DNA of 8,346 nt from Verrucomicrobiales bacterium (GTDB lineage: Bacteria > Verrucomicrobiota > Verrucomicrobiia > Limisphaerales > SXQI01). The stretch's first letter is position 1. Each line of letters opens with the position of its first letter. This document shows positions 1 to 5,441 of this stretch, piece after piece. Made by a program: the position numbers and the translations under genes. The stretch is from NCBI GenBank assembly GCA_005793025.1, contig SXQI01000233.1:1-8346 (forward strand), written 5' to 3'. The notes below the pieces were generated by a model. The model had not been told where the DNA came from and searched no databases. It was given only the letters and a program-made list of their open reading frames with translations.

Positions 1-534
1 CTTTATTTGGCGAATTTATACGCGGCGGTGGAGATTGCTAAGTTTCGATCACGGCCGATTCCCATTGTGTTGGGAGTTTCGATGCTTTTCCCGGTCCTCG
101 GGCCGATCTTGTATCTATTGGTTCCAGATGATTCTTCGGGTGGGGATTCCTCAGAAGGGAGTGGTTCATCTGCTTCCGCTGTGTCCAGTACGGCTGAGGA
201 AAAGAAACCTGCTCCGGGAGCGTTGGGTGTAGTTGGACATGGCAAGGCGGTTCATGTCGATCAAGGTCCTCAAGTTTTCAAACGTGGAGAGACCACGTTC
301 GACCGTCGGTTCTTTGAGACAAAGTTGTCAGGGTTTTTCCGAATGGTTCCCACCGATGGGGATCGCGATAAAGTGCTGGTGTTTCGCACCCCAAAAGCAG
401 ACTACGTTGCTCGACGCATCAGTCGCATTACTGCAACTGAAATCCATTTACAAATGCTGCAAGGTTCTACCGAAGTTGGTGTCCAATTTGATTCCATCAT
501 TGAGCTCACCGTTCGGCACAAAGACGCGAAATAA
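1..534 (+). CDS. C-terminal part of a membrane-anchored hypothetical protein (5' end outside window)
   Basis: I do not recognise a named function. The frame is open to the first base of the window (Leu-Tyr before the TTG at 7), so the protein almost certainly starts upstream and TTG 7 is only the first possible start inside the window. Numbered from that TTG, residues 17-40 form a hydrophobic, Pro/Gly-containing membrane segment. Residues 41-67 are a Ser/Gly/Glu-rich linker. Residues 91-175 form a compact charged domain (FKRGETTFDRRFFETK at its start, VRHKDAK at its end) with alternating beta-like stretches. The likely picture is one or more membrane helices with a soluble C-terminal domain. 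From memory, verrucomicrobial hypothetical proteins share the 'NLYAA.EIA.FR.RP' run and the 'TTF.RRFFETK..GFFR' domain. The stop codon (532-534) lies inside the Shine-Dalgarno of the kinase gene that follows, suggesting co-transcription and coupling. Confidence 0.75.
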   Translation, partial: LYLANLYAAVEIAKFRSRPIPIVLGVSMLFPVLGPILYLLVPDDSSGGDSSEGSGSSASAVSSTAEEKKPAPGALGVVGHGKAVHVDQGPQVFKRGETTFDRRFFETKLSGFFRMVPTDGDRDKVLVFRTPKADYVARRISRITATEIHLQMLQGSTEVGVQFDSIIELTVRHKDAK

Positions 535-539
535 GGAGG
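532..539 (+). promoter_or_regulatory. Strong Shine-Dalgarno of the kinase gene, overlapping the upstream stop codon
   Basis: TAAGGAGG is a near-perfect anti-16S match. AGGAGG ends 4 nt before the ATG at 544, and its first bases are the TAA stop of the preceding gene. It is the strongest ribosome binding site in the window; most other genes here have weak or no recognisable site. The overlap suggests translational coupling with the membrane-protein gene. Confidence 0.75.
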
Positions 540-543
540 CATC

Positions 544-1131
544 ATGGAGACACGCTACCGTTCTGTTTTGCTGTTCGGTGCACCGGGGTCCGGTAAAGGG
601 ACCCAAGGGAAAATCTTGGGAACTATTCCCAATTTCTACCACTGTGCTTGCGGGGATATGTTCCGTAATCTCACCATCGATCACGAGTTGGGTCGCATTT
701 TTATTGAGTATTCCAGCCGTGGAGAGCTAGTTCCGGATGAACTCACGATTCGGTTGTGGCGTGATAATATTCGCTATGCTGAGCAAAGTGGTCGGTTTGC
801 GAAGGAACGCGACACGTTGGTTTTGGACGGGATCCCGCGTAACCCTCGTCAAGCAGTCATTCTTGCTGAGACCCTTGATGTGAAAGCACTGATCAATCTT
901 ACATGCCCTGATCTTAACAAGATGATTGAGCGATTACAGCGGCGTGCGTTGCGTGAGAACCGGCTTGATGATGCGAATCTAGATGTCATTCGGAAGCGTT
1001 TGGAAATATACGAAAGTGAAACCAAACCGGTTCTCGATCACTACGGTGCATCGTTGGTTCACACGGTAGATTCAACCCAAAGTCCAATGTTCGTCCTGCG
1101 GAATATTCTCGATATTCTCGCTCGGATTTAA
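544..1131 (+). CDS. Nucleoside-monophosphate kinase, adenylate/UMP-CMP kinase family, short-LID form
   Basis: Family role: phosphoryl transfer from ATP to a nucleoside monophosphate in the cytoplasm. At 195 aa it has the short form without the zinc-type LID insert. The P-loop is GAPGSGKGT (residues 12-20). The NMP-site motif is CGDMFR (36-41), where adenylate kinases normally have TGDM(L/F)R. The segment DGIPRNPRQA (95-104) matches DGFPRTxxQA and keeps Arg99 and Gln103. The LID and arginine cluster is RLQRRALRENRLDD (130-143), followed by KRL and the P-x-L-D-x-Y tail. Cys36 in place of Thr, Ile97 for Phe and Asn100 for Thr are unusual, so AMP specificity is uncertain and I leave the symbol blank rather than write adk. 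The start is fixed by the strong Shine-Dalgarno just upstream. It sits 9 nt before fmt, not in a ribosomal-protein operon with secY where the housekeeping adk often lies, so it may be a paralogue. Confidence 0.88.
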   Translation: METRYRSVLLFGAPGSGKGTQGKILGTIPNFYHCACGDMFRNLTIDHELGRIFIEYSSRGELVPDELTIRLWRDNIRYAEQSGRFAKERDTLVLDGIPRNPRQAVILAETLDVKALINLTCPDLNKMIERLQRRALRENRLDDANLDVIRKRLEIYESETKPVLDHYGASLVHTVDSTQSPMFVLRNILDILARI

Positions 1132-1140
1132 GGCCTTAAC

Positions 1141-2103
1141 ATGGCTCGTATCCGGACACTTTTTTTTGGCACCCCGGAGATCACGTTGCCAACATTACAA
1201 GCGTTGTTGAATTCCACTTTTGTTGACCTACTAGGGGTTGTGACTCAGCCGGATAAACCTAAAGGTCGTAATCTAAAACCAGAACCCTCGGCCGCCAAAA
1301 ATTTCGCGCTCCAACATCAGATCCCTGTTTGGCAACCGATCAAGGTTCGTCAGCCGGATTTTTTAGAACAGGTCCGTGCGCTTGCTCCGGATGTCATCGT
1401 TGTATTTGCATACGGGCAAATTTTTCCTCAAGTGCTTCTCGACCTGCCTCGTCGGCATTGTATCAACCTTCATACCTCGCTGTTGCCTAAATACCGAGGG
1501 GCAGCACCGATTCAATGGGCGATCCTCAATGGAGATGCAGAAACGGGTGTCACGCTCATGCAAATGGAGGCAGGGATGGACACGGGTCCGATCGTTGGGA
1601 TGGTTAGGACTCCGATCGCACCAGATGACGATGCTCAGAGCGTTCATGATCGCCTTGCTCGACTGGGTGCGGAGCTTTTGTTACGCAATCTTTCGGATTG
1701 GAACGCGGGACTTTTGCTCCCATCGGTCCAACCTGAAGGTGCGACCCACGCTCGAAAAATAACGAAAGAGGATGGTTCTCTTGATTTTTTGTTACCGGCA
1801 ATCGAGGTTTGCAACCGGATTAAAGCTTTAACGCCTTGGCCGGGGACATTCGCATTTTTGGAAAGTTCTTCGAGCCGGCAATTGATTAAGATTTGGCGCG
1901 CTGAAATCGTCCAAGGGGAAGGACTCCCCGGAACACTATTCAAGAGTGATCGAGAAAACTTGGTTGTCGCCTGTGGTAAAGGCGCACTCCGGTTGTTGGA
2001 AATACAACGCGAAGGGGGACGTCGTTTACCGGCGAAACAATTCCTTGCGGGTTTTCCTGTAGCCGAAGGTTCGAAGTTTTCAACTGGAACGGTGGTCGGT
2101 TGA
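1141..2103 (+). CDS. fmt: Methionyl-tRNA formyltransferase
   Basis: It transfers a formyl group from 10-formyl-tetrahydrofolate to Met-tRNA(fMet), making the initiator tRNA for bacterial translation. The 320 aa length is normal. The N-terminal Rossmann-type formyltransferase domain (about 1-190) begins with FFGTP (8-12) and has QPDKPKGR (36-43). The active-site block NLHTSLLPKYRGAAPI covers 109-124, with catalytic Asn109 and His111, and is followed by GDAETGVTLMQME and catalytic Asp147 in GMDTGP. The C-terminal OB-like tRNA-binding domain contains LTPWPGTF and ends with RRLPAKQFLAGFPV. ATG 1141 is preceded by AAGG seven bases upstream. The 9-nt gap to the kinase gene contains most of a 12-base palindrome (TTAAGGCCTTAA, 1128-1139). 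No peptide deformylase gene (def), a frequent partner, is visible. An 8-T run at 1160-1167 encodes part of the conserved Leu-Phe-Phe and so looks protein-driven. Confidence 0.97.
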   Translation: MARIRTLFFGTPEITLPTLQALLNSTFVDLLGVVTQPDKPKGRNLKPEPSAAKNFALQHQIPVWQPIKVRQPDFLEQVRALAPDVIVVFAYGQIFPQVLLDLPRRHCINLHTSLLPKYRGAAPIQWAILNGDAETGVTLMQMEAGMDTGPIVGMVRTPIAPDDDAQSVHDRLARLGAELLLRNLSDWNAGLLLPSVQPEGATHARKITKEDGSLDFLLPAIEVCNRIKALTPWPGTFAFLESSSSRQLIKIWRAEIVQGEGLPGTLFKSDRENLVVACGKGALRLLEIQREGGRRLPAKQFLAGFPVAEGSKFSTGTVVG

Positions 2104-2108
2104 AAACT
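2075..2108 (+). repeat. Inverted repeat spanning the fmt stop codon
   Basis: AGTTTTCAAC (2075-2084) and GTTGAAAACT (2099-2108) are perfect 10-base complements. A G-C pair and a G-T wobble extend the stem inward, leaving a loop of about 10 nt. The fmt stop TGA (2101-2103) lies in the 3' arm. There is no T-run after either arm on either strand, so this is not a standard intrinsic terminator. It could be a 3'-end stabilising hairpin or Rho-pause structure. A second complementarity, CTGGAAC (2084-2090) with GTTCCAG (2113-2119), uses the loop of the first and would compete with it or form a pseudoknot. Confidence 0.6.
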
Positions 2109-2164
2109 CGAGGTTCCAGATGGTGGTGGGTCGCTTAAAATGCATAGAAAACGGGTCCACCTCC

Positions 2165-2497
2165 TCAAGTGAGGAATGAACAAATGTATTCACAGATTCC
2201 TTGTGTCACCTCGATGTCGAAGCCTGAATCTGCCGGCACTTCAAAAGCCTCGCCTTGTTGAAAAGAATGGAGTTGAGCGGAACCGTCAAATTTGACGATG
2301 CAATTACCAGAAACGATTTCCATTCGTTCAGCCGCCTTGGTTCCAAAATGGAACTTACCTACGTAAATTAACCCCAGAGTTTTCTTCGATTCATCTGGGA
2401 AAAGGAGCGTGTGACTCACAACCTTCCCATCAAAATAGACGTTGGCTTTCGTCAGGACTGTCACGTTGGAAAATCGTTCTGCAATTGTTGCGTTCAT
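2165..2497 (-). CDS. ppnP: Pyrimidine/purine nucleoside phosphorylase, PpnP (YaiE/DUF1255) family
   Basis: Family role: phosphorolysis of several purine and pyrimidine nucleosides to free base and ribose-1-phosphate, in nucleoside salvage. The product is 110 aa from ATG 2497, slightly longer than the roughly 94 aa E. coli protein because of a short N-terminal extension (residues 1-14). The cupin-like single domain matches the E. coli protein as I remember it: NVYFDGKVVSH (19-29), GxxxxGKFHFGTxxxERMEIVSG (about 42-64), QGEAFEVPADSGFDIEV (81-97) and a terminal YICSFL. An in-frame TTG at 2518 would add seven residues, but ATG 2497 is preferred. Neither start has a convincing Shine-Dalgarno. The gene is alone on this strand, divergent from the SDR gene and convergent with fmt. 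TTGACA on its strand (2530-2535) resembles a -35 element, but no good -10 follows. Confidence 0.9.
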   Translation of the reverse strand: MNATIAERFSNVTVLTKANVYFDGKVVSHTLLFPDESKKTLGLIYVGKFHFGTKAAERMEIVSGNCIVKFDGSAQLHSFQQGEAFEVPADSGFDIEVTQGICEYICSFLT

Positions 2498-2791
2498 AAG
2501 TAGGCAAAGTTTTTGCAACGAAACCCTTTTGTCAAGTAGTCACAGAATAAAGCGGATAATTTTTTCCTTTAGATTCAGTCGCTTCGCTTTATAGGTTTTG
2601 GTGTGGGTTGGAATAAACAATTGGAGATCGAGAGGTTTGACGGGATCTACCGCAATAGCTGCGCGGAAATGATCCTTCTAATCTGCATCAAGGTCGCACG
2701 AGGAACGGTTTACTCTTGTGCCGATCGATTGAGATGCGGTCGTGATTCCACCTCTGGCAGCAGGGTGTAGTTGGGTATTATTGAATTCGGT
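2498..2791. other. Divergent intergenic region between ppnP and the SDR gene
   Basis: It should hold the promoters of both flanking genes, but I cannot place either firmly. On the minus strand TTGACA (2530-2535) lacks a matching -10. On the plus strand GATAAT (2555-2560) is a good -10 hexamer, but the nearest -35-like TTGTCA (2529-2534) is 20 nt away, which is too far. An inverted repeat lies at 2547-2592 and is listed separately. A plus-strand frame is open from 2573 to a TAG at 2768-2770 (65 codons, GTG at 2603 or TTG at 2621 as possible starts). It has no ribosome binding site and matches no family I recognise, so I do not call it a gene. I see no tRNA-like fold. Confidence 0.5.
2547..2592. 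repeat. Inverted repeat in the divergent promoter region
   Basis: ATAAAGCG (2547-2554) and CGCTTTAT (2585-2592) are perfect 8-base complements. One G-T wobble and one A-T pair extend them inward, giving a 10-pair stem around a loop of about 26 nt. The GATAAT hexamer overlaps the inner edge of the left arm. It could be a spaced operator for a dimeric regulator, a leader hairpin, or chance. Confidence 0.4.
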
Positions 2792-3481
2792 ATGGCAAAG
2801 TCTCCTAAATTGATTGTTTTAACCGGTGCAACCCGGGGCCTTGGGCGTGCGTTGCTTCAGGGATTTATAAAATCAGGTGCAAAAGTCGCAGGTTGTGGTC
2901 GGGATATTTCTCAGATCAACGAGTTGCGTGAAACTTATGGCGATCGCCACCATTTCAGTTCCGTTGATGTTTCCGATAGTTCCGCTGTAGAAGTTTGGGC
3001 AAAGGAGGTTCTGGCTAATTTTGGAACCCCTGATCTACTCATCAACAACGCTGGAATCATTGGTAAAAACGCGCCCCTCTGGGAGGTGCCTGTGGAAGAG
3101 TTTGGCCGGATCATGGATATAAACATCAAGGGAGTGCATTCCGTTTTGCATCATTTCCTTCCCGCGATGGTAAAAAGGAAAAAGGGTGTAGTGATTAACT
3201 TTTCTTCAGGATGGGGGCGCTCTTCCGCGCCTCAGGTTGCACCGTATTGTGCTACGAAGTTCGCGATCGAAGGTCTCACGCTGGCCTTGGCCCAAGAACT
3301 CCCCGTCGGAATGGCAGCAATCCCTTTTAACCCGGGGATTGTGGATACAGACATGCTCCGGAGTTGTTTCGGAGCTTCCGCCATGAGTTACCCTTCCCCA
3401 GCGCGATGGGCTGAGCGTGCCGTGCCATTCCTGCTTGGCCTTTCTCCAAAGGATAATGGTCATTCAGTCTCGCTGGATTGA
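2792..3481 (+). CDS. Short-chain dehydrogenase/reductase resembling pterin aldehyde reductase
   Basis: Predicted NAD(P)H-dependent cytoplasmic oxidoreductase of the classical SDR type, 229 aa from ATG 2792. TGATRGLG (11-18) is the cofactor-binding TGxxxGxG, with Arg15 and Arg37 suggesting NADPH preference. NNAG is at 85-88 and the structural Asn is 111. The catalytic set is Ser139, Tyr152 and Lys156 (YCATK), followed by NPGIVDTDML (180-189). The stretch FSSGWGRSSAPQVAPYCATK, together with the preceding WEVP and following CFGASA, recalls from memory the Arabidopsis NADPH-dependent pterin aldehyde reductase. That suggests, but does not prove, reduction of a pterin or similar aldehyde. TTG 2771 is an alternative start adding seven residues; ATG is preferred, though neither has a clear Shine-Dalgarno. 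It is the first gene of a five-gene plus-strand run. Confidence 0.88.
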   Translation: MAKSPKLIVLTGATRGLGRALLQGFIKSGAKVAGCGRDISQINELRETYGDRHHFSSVDVSDSSAVEVWAKEVLANFGTPDLLINNAGIIGKNAPLWEVPVEEFGRIMDINIKGVHSVLHHFLPAMVKRKKGVVINFSSGWGRSSAPQVAPYCATKFAIEGLTLALAQELPVGMAAIPFNPGIVDTDMLRSCFGASAMSYPSPARWAERAVPFLLGLSPKDNGHSVSLD

Positions 3482-3499
3482 TGCGAGGAACCAAATCCG

Positions 3500-4105
3500 A
3501 TGCGTGATTTATTGCCAACCGCTAGGGAGATTACTCAACTTTTTCCCGGTGTTTGGCAATGGTCAGCTTACTCATCCCATCACAAAGTGGAACTCACCTC
3601 CCATGCGGTGAACACTTCTGAGGGAGTCGTCATTGTTGATCCAATCCCGCTTGATGAGGAGCAAAGGATAAAGTTCGAACCAATCGTTGCACCTCAGGCA
3701 GTCATCCTCACGAATGCAAACCACCTCAGGTCGGCAACACAGTGGGTTGATCGCAAGAGCATTTACGCCTTCCCCAGCAGTTTGACTCGAGAGCATGGCC
3801 TTGTAGTCATAGAACGCCAACCATCGCAATTATTTGGGCTCACCATTATTCCATTGGAGGGTGGACCCGCCGGCGAGATTGCGTTGTTCGATTCAGATAA
3901 AAAACTCCTGATCGTTGGCGATGCGCTCGTGAATCTTCCGAACCGTGGACTTGAGATTCTCCCGGCGAAGTATTGTAATGACGATGGAATGCTTCGGAAT
4001 AGCCTATGCCGTTTGTTGGCATTCAATTTCGACGTATTGTTATGCTCCCACGGGAATCCAATCCTAACAGCAGCAAAAACTCGACTCAAAGAACTGCTCG
4101 CCTAG
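3500..4105 (+). CDS. Degenerate metallo-beta-lactamase-fold protein
   Basis: The 201 aa product follows the order of MBL-fold hydrolases: FPGVWQW (15-21), HAVNTSEGVVIVDP (35-48), ILTNANHLRSA (69-79) at the place of THxHxDHxGG, GGPAGEIALF (121-130) at the place of GHTPGxxAL, LLIVGDALVN (136-145) and LLCSHGNPI (180-188). The HxHxDH metal motif is replaced by Asn72-Ala-Asn74-His75-Leu-Arg77, and the third His position appears to be Gly. Asp141 and His184 remain. By this alignment by eye it has lost most zinc ligands, so a binding or structural role, or altered chemistry, is more likely than standard hydrolysis. It could be a known divergent branch, since I recall MBL-like proteins with 'LTNRxHxR'-type motifs. 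ATG 3500 has GAGGA ten bases upstream. The gap to the SDR gene is 18 nt, which favours co-transcription. Confidence 0.75.
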   Translation: MRDLLPTAREITQLFPGVWQWSAYSSHHKVELTSHAVNTSEGVVIVDPIPLDEEQRIKFEPIVAPQAVILTNANHLRSATQWVDRKSIYAFPSSLTREHGLVVIERQPSQLFGLTIIPLEGGPAGEIALFDSDKKLLIVGDALVNLPNRGLEILPAKYCNDDGMLRNSLCRLLAFNFDVLLCSHGNPILTAAKTRLKELLA

Positions 4106-4139
4106 GTCCGTCTCCTGAGTTACTGCGACCGATTGCTTC

Positions 4140-4724
4140 ATGAACACATCGACTGGAACAGACTGGGAGTCGTTGTACCAAAAAAACGAAACCCATTGGG
4201 ACAAGGGGGAAGCATCGCCCGGGCTCGTAGATTTTTTACGAGAAGAGTCATTGGATAGCACGGGTCAAGTTCTCGTCCCCGGTTGTGGCATGGGGCACGA
4301 TGCGCGGGCTTGGGCGAATGCTGGTTTCGTGACCCTTGGGTTGGACATTTCTCCCACGGCAATTTCACGTGCACAAGCCCTAGTAACCGTTGAGGCAACC
4401 CTCAATTTTCGTCAGGGAGATTTCTTAAACGATGTAGAACATCAAGGCTACGACTGGCTTTTTGAGCACACGTTGTTTTGTGCTATTCAACCTGAGTTAA
4501 GAGGGGCCTACGTAAAGGCTGCCGCGCGCTGTGTGCGCCGAGGTGGAAATTTCTTGGCGGTCCATTATCTGATCCCAGACGAGGACGGGCCACCCTTTGG
4601 CACCACTCGAGAAGAAGTTTGTGAACGATTTGCCAACGATTTCGAATTGCTCAGAGATTGGATCCCACGCTCCTATCCAAACCGGACTGGGCTGGAGCGG
4701 ATGTTTTACTGGAGGAAAAAATAA
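4140..4724 (+). CDS. SAM-dependent methyltransferase, thiopurine/halide methyltransferase (TPMT) family
   Basis: Predicted class I methyltransferase acting on a small nucleophile such as a thiol, thiocyanate or halide; the substrate is unknown. In the 194 aa product the family signature HWDKGEASP (19-27) is followed by motif I VPGCGMGHDA (46-55), the acidic loop GLDIS (67-71) ending beta-2, GDF (93-95), and FEHTLFCAIQPELRGAYV (108-125), which matches the TPMT-family 'D..F..A..P..R..Y'. The block DEDGPPFGTTREEV (147-160) resembles plant harmless-to-ozone-layer methyltransferases from memory. The length is normal for bacterial members. ATG 4140 has no visible Shine-Dalgarno and lies 34 nt after the MBL-like gene. 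It could equally be a detoxifying thiol methyltransferase. Confidence 0.87.
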   Translation: MNTSTGTDWESLYQKNETHWDKGEASPGLVDFLREESLDSTGQVLVPGCGMGHDARAWANAGFVTLGLDISPTAISRAQALVTVEATLNFRQGDFLNDVEHQGYDWLFEHTLFCAIQPELRGAYVKAAARCVRRGGNFLAVHYLIPDEDGPPFGTTREEVCERFANDFELLRDWIPRSYPNRTGLERMFYWRKK

Positions 4725-4778
4725 GACTTGGACCTGCAAGAACAATCCAGAGATGAATGCTTCCCTCAGAATTGAATC

Positions 4779-5441
4779 ATGATTGAACGACTCAAAACCT
4801 CTCCACTTTTAGTCAGGGTCATTCCGTTTTTAGTTTTCCTAGCTCTAACTGTGTTACAGGGACAGGTGGGTGCCATAGGGCAATTCTGGGTTTACTTGCT
4901 TAAGTGCATTGTGGGTGTGTGGATGTTGTGGATTACATGGAAGTCGGTCCCTGAGATGCGGTGGGAGCTGACACCACGAGCAATCGGAGTTGGCGTTTTA
5001 GTCTGCTCTCTATGGGTTTTTCTAGATCCATATTATCCGAAACTTGGAAGTGTTGCAGGTCCCTCATGGAATCCATTCACCACATTCACCGAAAGTGCTG
5101 CCCTTGCTTGGTTCTTTTTTGCGGTTCGATTATTAGGTTCCACCTTAATCGTTCCGCCATTGGAGGAAGCGTTCTACCGTTCATTCCTCTATCGAGCGAT
5201 CCTAGAGAAAGATTTCCTCAATGTTTCGTTGAGAGGGGTTAAGTGGATGCCGTTTTTGGTGACTGCATGTGTCTTCGGGTTTGCGCATACACAGTGGCTA
5301 GCGGGTGTTCTATGCGGGGTTTTCTTTCAAGCGTTGGTATGTCGTTCGGGACGATTAGGCGAGGCAATGGTAGCTCATGCCATCACGAATGCTTTGCTGG
5401 CTGTCTGGATCGTGGTTAAAGGAGCATGGCAATTCTGGTGA
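4779..5441 (+). CDS. CPBP (Abi/CAAX-like) intramembrane protease, PEP-CTERM-associated type
   Basis: The 220 aa protein is strongly hydrophobic, with about seven membrane segments (near 12-30, 35-53, 66-82, 107-125, 156-170, 174-188 and 197-215). The CPBP glutamic intramembrane protease motifs are complete: EEAFYR (129-134, EExxxR), FGFAH (166-170, FxxxH) and HAITN (200-204, HxxxN). These are the catalytic residues of the Rce1-like family. The compact form, with WNPF near residue 97 and the terminal WQFW, recalls from memory the 'CAAX prenyl protease-related' subfamily found in exosortase/PEP-CTERM genomes. No exosortase or PEP-CTERM protein is in this window, so the substrate is unknown. ATG 4779 lacks a clear Shine-Dalgarno and lies 54 nt after the methyltransferase gene. 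Its 3' end overlaps the next gene by 16 nt, or 4 nt if that gene starts at GTG 5438. Confidence 0.87.
   Translation: MIERLKTSPLLVRVIPFLVFLALTVLQGQVGAIGQFWVYLLKCIVGVWMLWITWKSVPEMRWELTPRAIGVGVLVCSLWVFLDPYYPKLGSVAGPSWNPFTTFTESAALAWFFFAVRLLGSTLIVPPLEEAFYRSFLYRAILEKDFLNVSLRGVKWMPFLVTACVFGFAHTQWLAGVLCGVFFQALVCRSGRLGEAMVAHAITNALLAVWIVVKGAWQFW
5418..5440 (+). promoter_or_regulatory. Ambiguous start region of the fusion gene, with a Shine-Dalgarno badly spaced for the ATG
   Basis: AAAGGAG (5418-5424) is a good Shine-Dalgarno, but only one base separates it from ATG 5426. The in-frame GTG at 5438 is 13 bases away and overlaps the TGA stop of the protease gene as GTGA, a common coupling arrangement. 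Neither spacing is ideal. Choosing GTG would drop only four residues (Met-Ala-Ile-Leu) and no part of the conserved domain. Confidence 0.5.

Noticed and set aside
1112..1129. Tandem 9-base repeat (ATATTCTCG twice, approximately) near the end of the kinase gene
   Set aside because: It is explained by a repeated Ile-Leu-Asp/Ala codon pattern and has only two copies.
1128..1139. Perfect 12-base palindrome TTAAGGCCTTAA at the kinase-fmt junction
   Set aside because: It has no loop, is made mostly of a stop codon and a weak ribosome binding site, and is too short to claim as an operator.
1160..1167. Run of eight T near the start of fmt as a possible slippage switch
   Set aside because: It encodes the conserved Phe-Phe of the family's FFGTP motif, so protein constraint explains it.
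2162..2175. Small hairpin TCCTCA/TGAGGA at the ppnP stop codon as a terminator
   Set aside because: The stem is short, the loop is at most four bases and no T-run follows on either strand.
1644..2183. A 179-codon minus-strand frame opposite fmt
   Set aside because: It lies antisense to a gene with full family motifs and shows no recognisable domain.
2631..2665. TTGACG near 2637 as the -35 element of an SDR promoter
   Set aside because: The sequence 16-18 bases downstream is GC-rich and has no -10-like hexamer.
2530..2791. A minus-strand open stretch upstream of ppnP
   Set aside because: It has an internal stop near 2670 and no start codon before the remaining open part other than a late TTG.
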